NCBI GenBank assembly: GCA_032988165.1
Contig: JANTQF010000373.1
Location: 1 to 33,813 of the forward strand
Length of the DNA: 33,813 nt
Direction of reading: 5' to 3'
Source: Emmonsiellopsis sp. PD_33
Taxonomy: Eukaryota > Ascomycota > Eurotiomycetes > Onygenales > Ajellomycetaceae
Below, piece by piece: positions 30,001 to 33,813 of the stretch. The notes under the pieces are model-generated. The model made no database searches, had not been told where the DNA came from, and saw only the letters and a program-made list of their open reading frames with translations. Positions within the stretch are counted from its first letter, which is position 1, and every line of letters begins with the position of its first letter. The translations under genes and the position numbers were made by a program.

Positions 30001-32726
30001 TGTAGGCAAGGAGGTTTCGGAAGGGCTGTTCATTGGCCAGGGCTCCGTACTCTTGGACGGTGGAACAAGCGTGTTCCAAGTAAGGGTATCCGTTCCCTAG
30101 CATTTCTCAGCCTTCCGGGCCAATCATCCCCAGTAAATAGCGGACTGAAAGGATGGAGCTATCGGTGGGCTATACTCCGTGGGATTGGCTTGACGAAAAT
30201 ATTATTTGAATATGGGGATAAAGTGAGCGGGAGTCTTTAGTATTAAGGCTAGTTGGAAATCTGGTCGAGGATACCGCCCTCCTCCCCGAACACCCCGAGG
30301 GAATTGCCTTCGTTATTCTCCAGTGTAGTTCTCCGCAACCACGTGGGGAGGGGCGCCTTCTGATTTCTATGTGAAACCAAAAGTGCATACAGGTCACCTG
30401 AGTTCACCGTAGCATCACGCCACCGGAACGGAGTAGACTGTTGGCAGCACAGAGCTAGTAAAACCGCTGTCGAAAGAAACGAGATGGGGTCCCGCCAAAA
30501 GAAAAACATTTCTGCATGTAAGATTTAGAACATGTAAGATTGCGGTTTTACAACCAGCTCTGGATGGAAAAGATACAGCTTGGGGCGTTGAAAACGCGAT
30601 TCGGTTGGATCCTGGACTGAAGGGCAGTTCTGGGGGGTCATGTTGCTTGGTTAGAGATACTAGATATTCGAATGCAAGCATCAACAAATAATTTGCTTTG
30701 AGAGCCAGGTTCGCAATACCTTATCAAGCGTTGTACCAAATTTGAAGATTGGCCTATGCTGTGGTTATAAAGTTGCTGCACATACCGGCATCCGGGGTAA
30801 TGGAAACGGTTGGCGAGCCGTTAGGACGGCGGGGTACCGTTAATGCTGTGGAATAGGTACGTGAGAACTCTTAGATTCCACGCCTTCTGCAAGCATAATT
30901 TCCCTAGGTCCGTCGGTATTACAAGCTGCATGTTAAAAAGTTACAGTTATTGCTAAATCCTCTAGCCGTTCTTCTCCCATGGCACACACAACACGAGAGG
31001 TTAAAATGAGCGCTTGAAGGACGACATGTTGGTAAGTCCGCGGAAGTTTCGCCTCGAATATCCAACATTCTCGTCGATAATAACAGATTCGTCTATTCCA
31101 GCTCGTGACGGCCATGAATTTTTCTTCGATATGGGATCGTACAGAGTTCAAGTTGGTATCACTCTGTGCGCAAGTTGGAAGTCATGGACAACATGGATGA
31201 GTCCTAGCATCGGCTTGTTTTGCTGTCAAGCATGTGGTAGGTAGTGAATATTTTCTTTGGAGCCACGTAGACTCAATTTGCATTGAACCAGGTCATTGTA
31301 TGTCCGGATAAAATAAAGACGGCATAGAGTCCGTGGTTGCAATATCGCCAGATGTTCGAATGATGTTGAGCCCGACCAATCAAAATCCAGCGAAGCAAGC
31401 AGCCTTTGATTTGTCAGCCTTTACTCATCGAAGCCCCTTTTCGAGACCAACACCACATCATAAATTCCACGAGCAGAAGCCACATAGGAGAGGGCATGTT
31501 CTCCCTTGGATAGTAAAACTATTGGTTACTGTAAGTGCTAATCTATTTGAAGAGTTTCCATCCTTTGATGGATCTGTACTGGTAATACTAGTATTCATTG
31601 TTCTCCAGAGCCATGAATGCCCATCTGGTTCTTAAATCTCCCAGAATGTCTCACACGTGTTAAGCTGATTTTGCTAACAAAGCGTGATTGCAGCAGCTTG
31701 AAGTGGTTGGTAAGATTTTTATGAATCTCACGATCCCAACCTCTATTTCCAACTTCAACCGTCACGGCCTTCTGGCCTCGCAAGGGCTAGATGCCTGCTT
31801 GCATTAATGAGAGTGGGTTGATTGATAGCCTGGAGTAGGTTAGTTTTGAAGTATGGATTGACCTGGATGGCTGGAACCTACTGGAAGAAGACCCTGCATG
31901 AGATTGCAGATGCCATGCATGTATCCTCCCCGGCACGCCCACGAGCCTAAGCGCAGATATGAACACCAGGGTGGGGATGTAATTTTTTTGACAACAAATT
32001 ATACGCTTGACTTTGCAAGTCACATTTGATCTGCGTGATTCTTTTATACAGAGTAAGTTGGCTGGCAATCCACTTATTGTCCTAGCTTCAAATTGTCTAT
32101 CCAATGCCCATGCTGCAGATATCCGCTTAGCAACAGGATGTTAGATCAATTATGCGAAGTTTACGCACATATGCCCTTCCTGCATAGTAGGCCTGCAGAT
32201 AATGGTAATGCCAAATATGCGTGCAGAATGCCTGAGCCTATGCAAACAAGGAAGCCGAAACGTTCAGGACAGCTCCCCCCTTTTCCTATTGCGGTCATTG
32301 AACTTCCTGGACTATCAGGGAAAACTCTCCAAAACTTACACCTGATTATCATTCGTCATTGAATTATGAAACTCTTCTTAAACTTCTATATTATGCCAAT
32401 CAAAAATACAAGAATCTACAGCCCCTTCACATTTACTACCTTGCTGAATATGTGCACCCAGCTTTAATCTAATGCCTGAAACAAGTATCCAGTATTCAGA
32501 TGTGAAATGCTACACTTATAGCACTATACTGGCTCTCCATTTGAACCCATCTTCCCCCATTCTATTGAGAGCTACATATTTAGCATACACCAGGCTAGTT
32601 TCATATGCATACATACTGTAATGTTCACTTCCCCCAAACCCCTCTCATACGTTTTCAGCCTTCATAATTGTTATTATCCAACCATCTTATCCACTCCAAG
32701 TATCCCAACCATATCTCCCCAGAGGC
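27098..32726. other. Long gene-poor stretch
   Basis: About 5.6 kb with only short scattered open frames on both strands, none with recognisable motifs. I saw no tRNA, snoRNA or transposon protein. Base composition is mixed and not strongly AT-rich by eye, so it is not an obvious RIP desert. It may hold non-coding transcripts, lineage-specific small genes or old decayed DNA. Confidence 0.35.
30249..30509 (-). CDS. Possible small protein with a hydrophobic N-terminus, unsupported otherwise
   Basis: An 86-codon frame begins MFFFWRDPISFLSTAVLLALCC, which resembles a signal or anchor segment, and ends GVFGEEGGILDQISN. No family is recognised and no splice partner was found. It may well be chance; it is noted because it is the only frame in this stretch with a secretion-like start. 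Confidence 0.15.
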   Translation of the reverse strand: MFFFWRDPISFLSTAVLLALCCQQSTPFRWRDATVNSGDLYALLVSHRNQKAPLPTWLRRTTLENNEGNSLGVFGEEGGILDQISN

Positions 32727-32743
32727 GGGGGGAGGGGGGAGGG
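32727..32743 (+). repeat. G-run cluster
   Basis: Runs of 6, 6 and 3 G separated by single A. The long runs could split to satisfy a four-run quadruplex. Confidence 0.5.
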
Positions 32744-33813
32744 AACCTCCCAATAAACTGGTGTATAAGGTTTATTCAATGCTGCTTTCTCCCCCCTGCT
32801 CCTTTTTCTTCTTCTCTTATGGTTTATATTGGCTAACTATCATTTATACGCTGACTTGATGTTATGATTTAATACTAATTAACATTATTATTACTGGATT
32901 TAATTACATTTTTACTCTTACATCGTGTGGAAATTTGAAATATTCCTACATAATTACTAATTACTCCTGTCATTATCTTGAAAAAAAAAAGAAAATGTCA
33001 AATAACTAATATATTTCCCTGGTCAAAGCCATGGACATCACCAAACCACATGCTTCAAAAAGAGCAAAAAAAAAAGGAGAGGGTAAAGAGGAAGAAGTTT
33101 CATTACTATCCTTAACAAATAATAATATATCTCAAACCACCTAACCACCTACTGCTACCTAGTATCTCCTGAATTTCTCTCACAGAAACCAATCAAATTT
33201 AGCTCCTTTTCTGACACTGAACCTGCAACCTCCTTACTCCTTAGTTAGTTAACTAGACTAGTTTTAACTAACTAACATGTGCATTATTAACTCACTACTC
33301 CACCTTTTTTTGCAACTAATAAGTTTTATTTTAGTTAGCTCCGGCGCGGTCCGTTGCGGTGGTTGGAGTCTGAGATGATTCACGAGGTGAGGCTGAGGTA
33401 TGAATACATTTATTAGCTATTTTCATACATTTTACATTTATTGGGGGGAAGGGGTTGATGAAATGAGGGGAGTACCAGCTTTACTATCAATTTTCAAATA
33501 GTACTTTGGAGAAAGAAAGATAGCTGCATTTAAACGAAAACACATTCTATAGTATAGATATGATCCTATTAATATAGACACAAACTGGTGAATGAGTAAT
33601 TCTGTGGGTTTTTAAGATATTGTTTCTTGTTGTTAATATACAGGACTGTTTTCTCTTGACTTTAAAAATTCACGGGTATCTTCCTTGCCTTCCATAAGAC
33701 TTATAAATACATGAACATCGTTGGGATGAGCGGATCTGTGGACGGACATAGGCATCGCTATGTAGCTGCCAAGTTGCTGGCCTCATGCACCTCAATCTCC
33801 CCCCCCCGCCCAC
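32744..33813. other. AT-rich, gene-free right end
   Basis: Rich in A/T and short homopolymers. Contains the 12-bp inverted repeat at 33241-33275. No gene is seen; the window ends in a C run. Confidence 0.4.
33241..33275 (+). repeat. 12-bp perfect inverted repeat with 11-base loop
   Basis: TTAGTTAGTTAA (33241-33252) and TTAACTAACTAA (33264-33275) are exact reverse complements. The TTAGTTAG word recurs nearby at about 33331-33340. Confidence 0.85.

Overview
This window is nuclear DNA of a filamentous ascomycete, most likely a eurotiomycete and possibly Onygenales. The order is my inference from remembered family resemblance, not from a search. Most genes are split by short introns (about 50-120 nt) with GTANGT-type donors, CTAAC/CTGAC-like branch sites and YAG acceptors. 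The tRNA genes carry anticodon-loop introns, and the proteins have fungal architectures (Dna2, Npr3, a stand-alone A-T-TE NRPS-like enzyme, a GPI-anchored secreted protein).

Layout. 1-1.5 kb: purine/G-rich non-coding DNA. 1543-2717 (-): mitochondrial 2-oxodicarboxylate carrier in five exons, one only 11 nt long. 2718-3407: divergent promoter with two ACGCGT boxes and a CACGTG. 3408-8599 (+): dna2 nuclease/helicase in five exons. 8.6-9.7 kb: decayed repeat-like DNA with a tRNA-type B box. 9705-10453 (-): cox19 in four exons. 10723-11382: two tRNA-Tyr genes in inverted orientation with identical exons and different introns. 11.7 kb: a 60/64-bp tandem duplication. 12171-12744 (+): GFA-domain protein whose first exon lacks a normal splice donor. 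About 12.93-14.5 kb (-): a multi-intron, apparently non-coding gene whose introns carry box C/D snoRNAs. 15209-15795 (-): small GPI-anchored secreted protein. 17600-18846 (+): aldo-keto reductase. 19333-21888 (+): npr3. 23070-25946 (-): A-T-TE NRPS-like synthetase. 25.9-33.8 kb: nearly 8 kb with no gene I can recognise.

How the genes relate. Most are unrelated housekeeping genes: DNA replication and repair (dna2), mitochondrial transport and cytochrome oxidase assembly (odc1, cox19), TORC1 nitrogen signalling (npr3) and tRNA. The snoRNA host gene belongs to ribosome production. One of its snoRNAs has a 14-nt perfect antisense match to a universally conserved 18S segment, at the position guided by snR41 in yeast. 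Another has a 16-nt match (one G-U) to 5.8S. The NRPS-like gene is the only secondary-metabolism core gene. It has no tailoring enzyme within the window on either side and borders the gene-poor stretch, so the right end looks accessory.

The points most worth checking are the snoRNA host gene and its abutting AG|GT splice sites, the 11-nt microexon, the 195-nt GT-free block at the GFA gene, and the chain of hairpins between npr3 and the NRPS-like gene. Exon borders were assigned by eye from splice signals, reading frame and remembered protein families.
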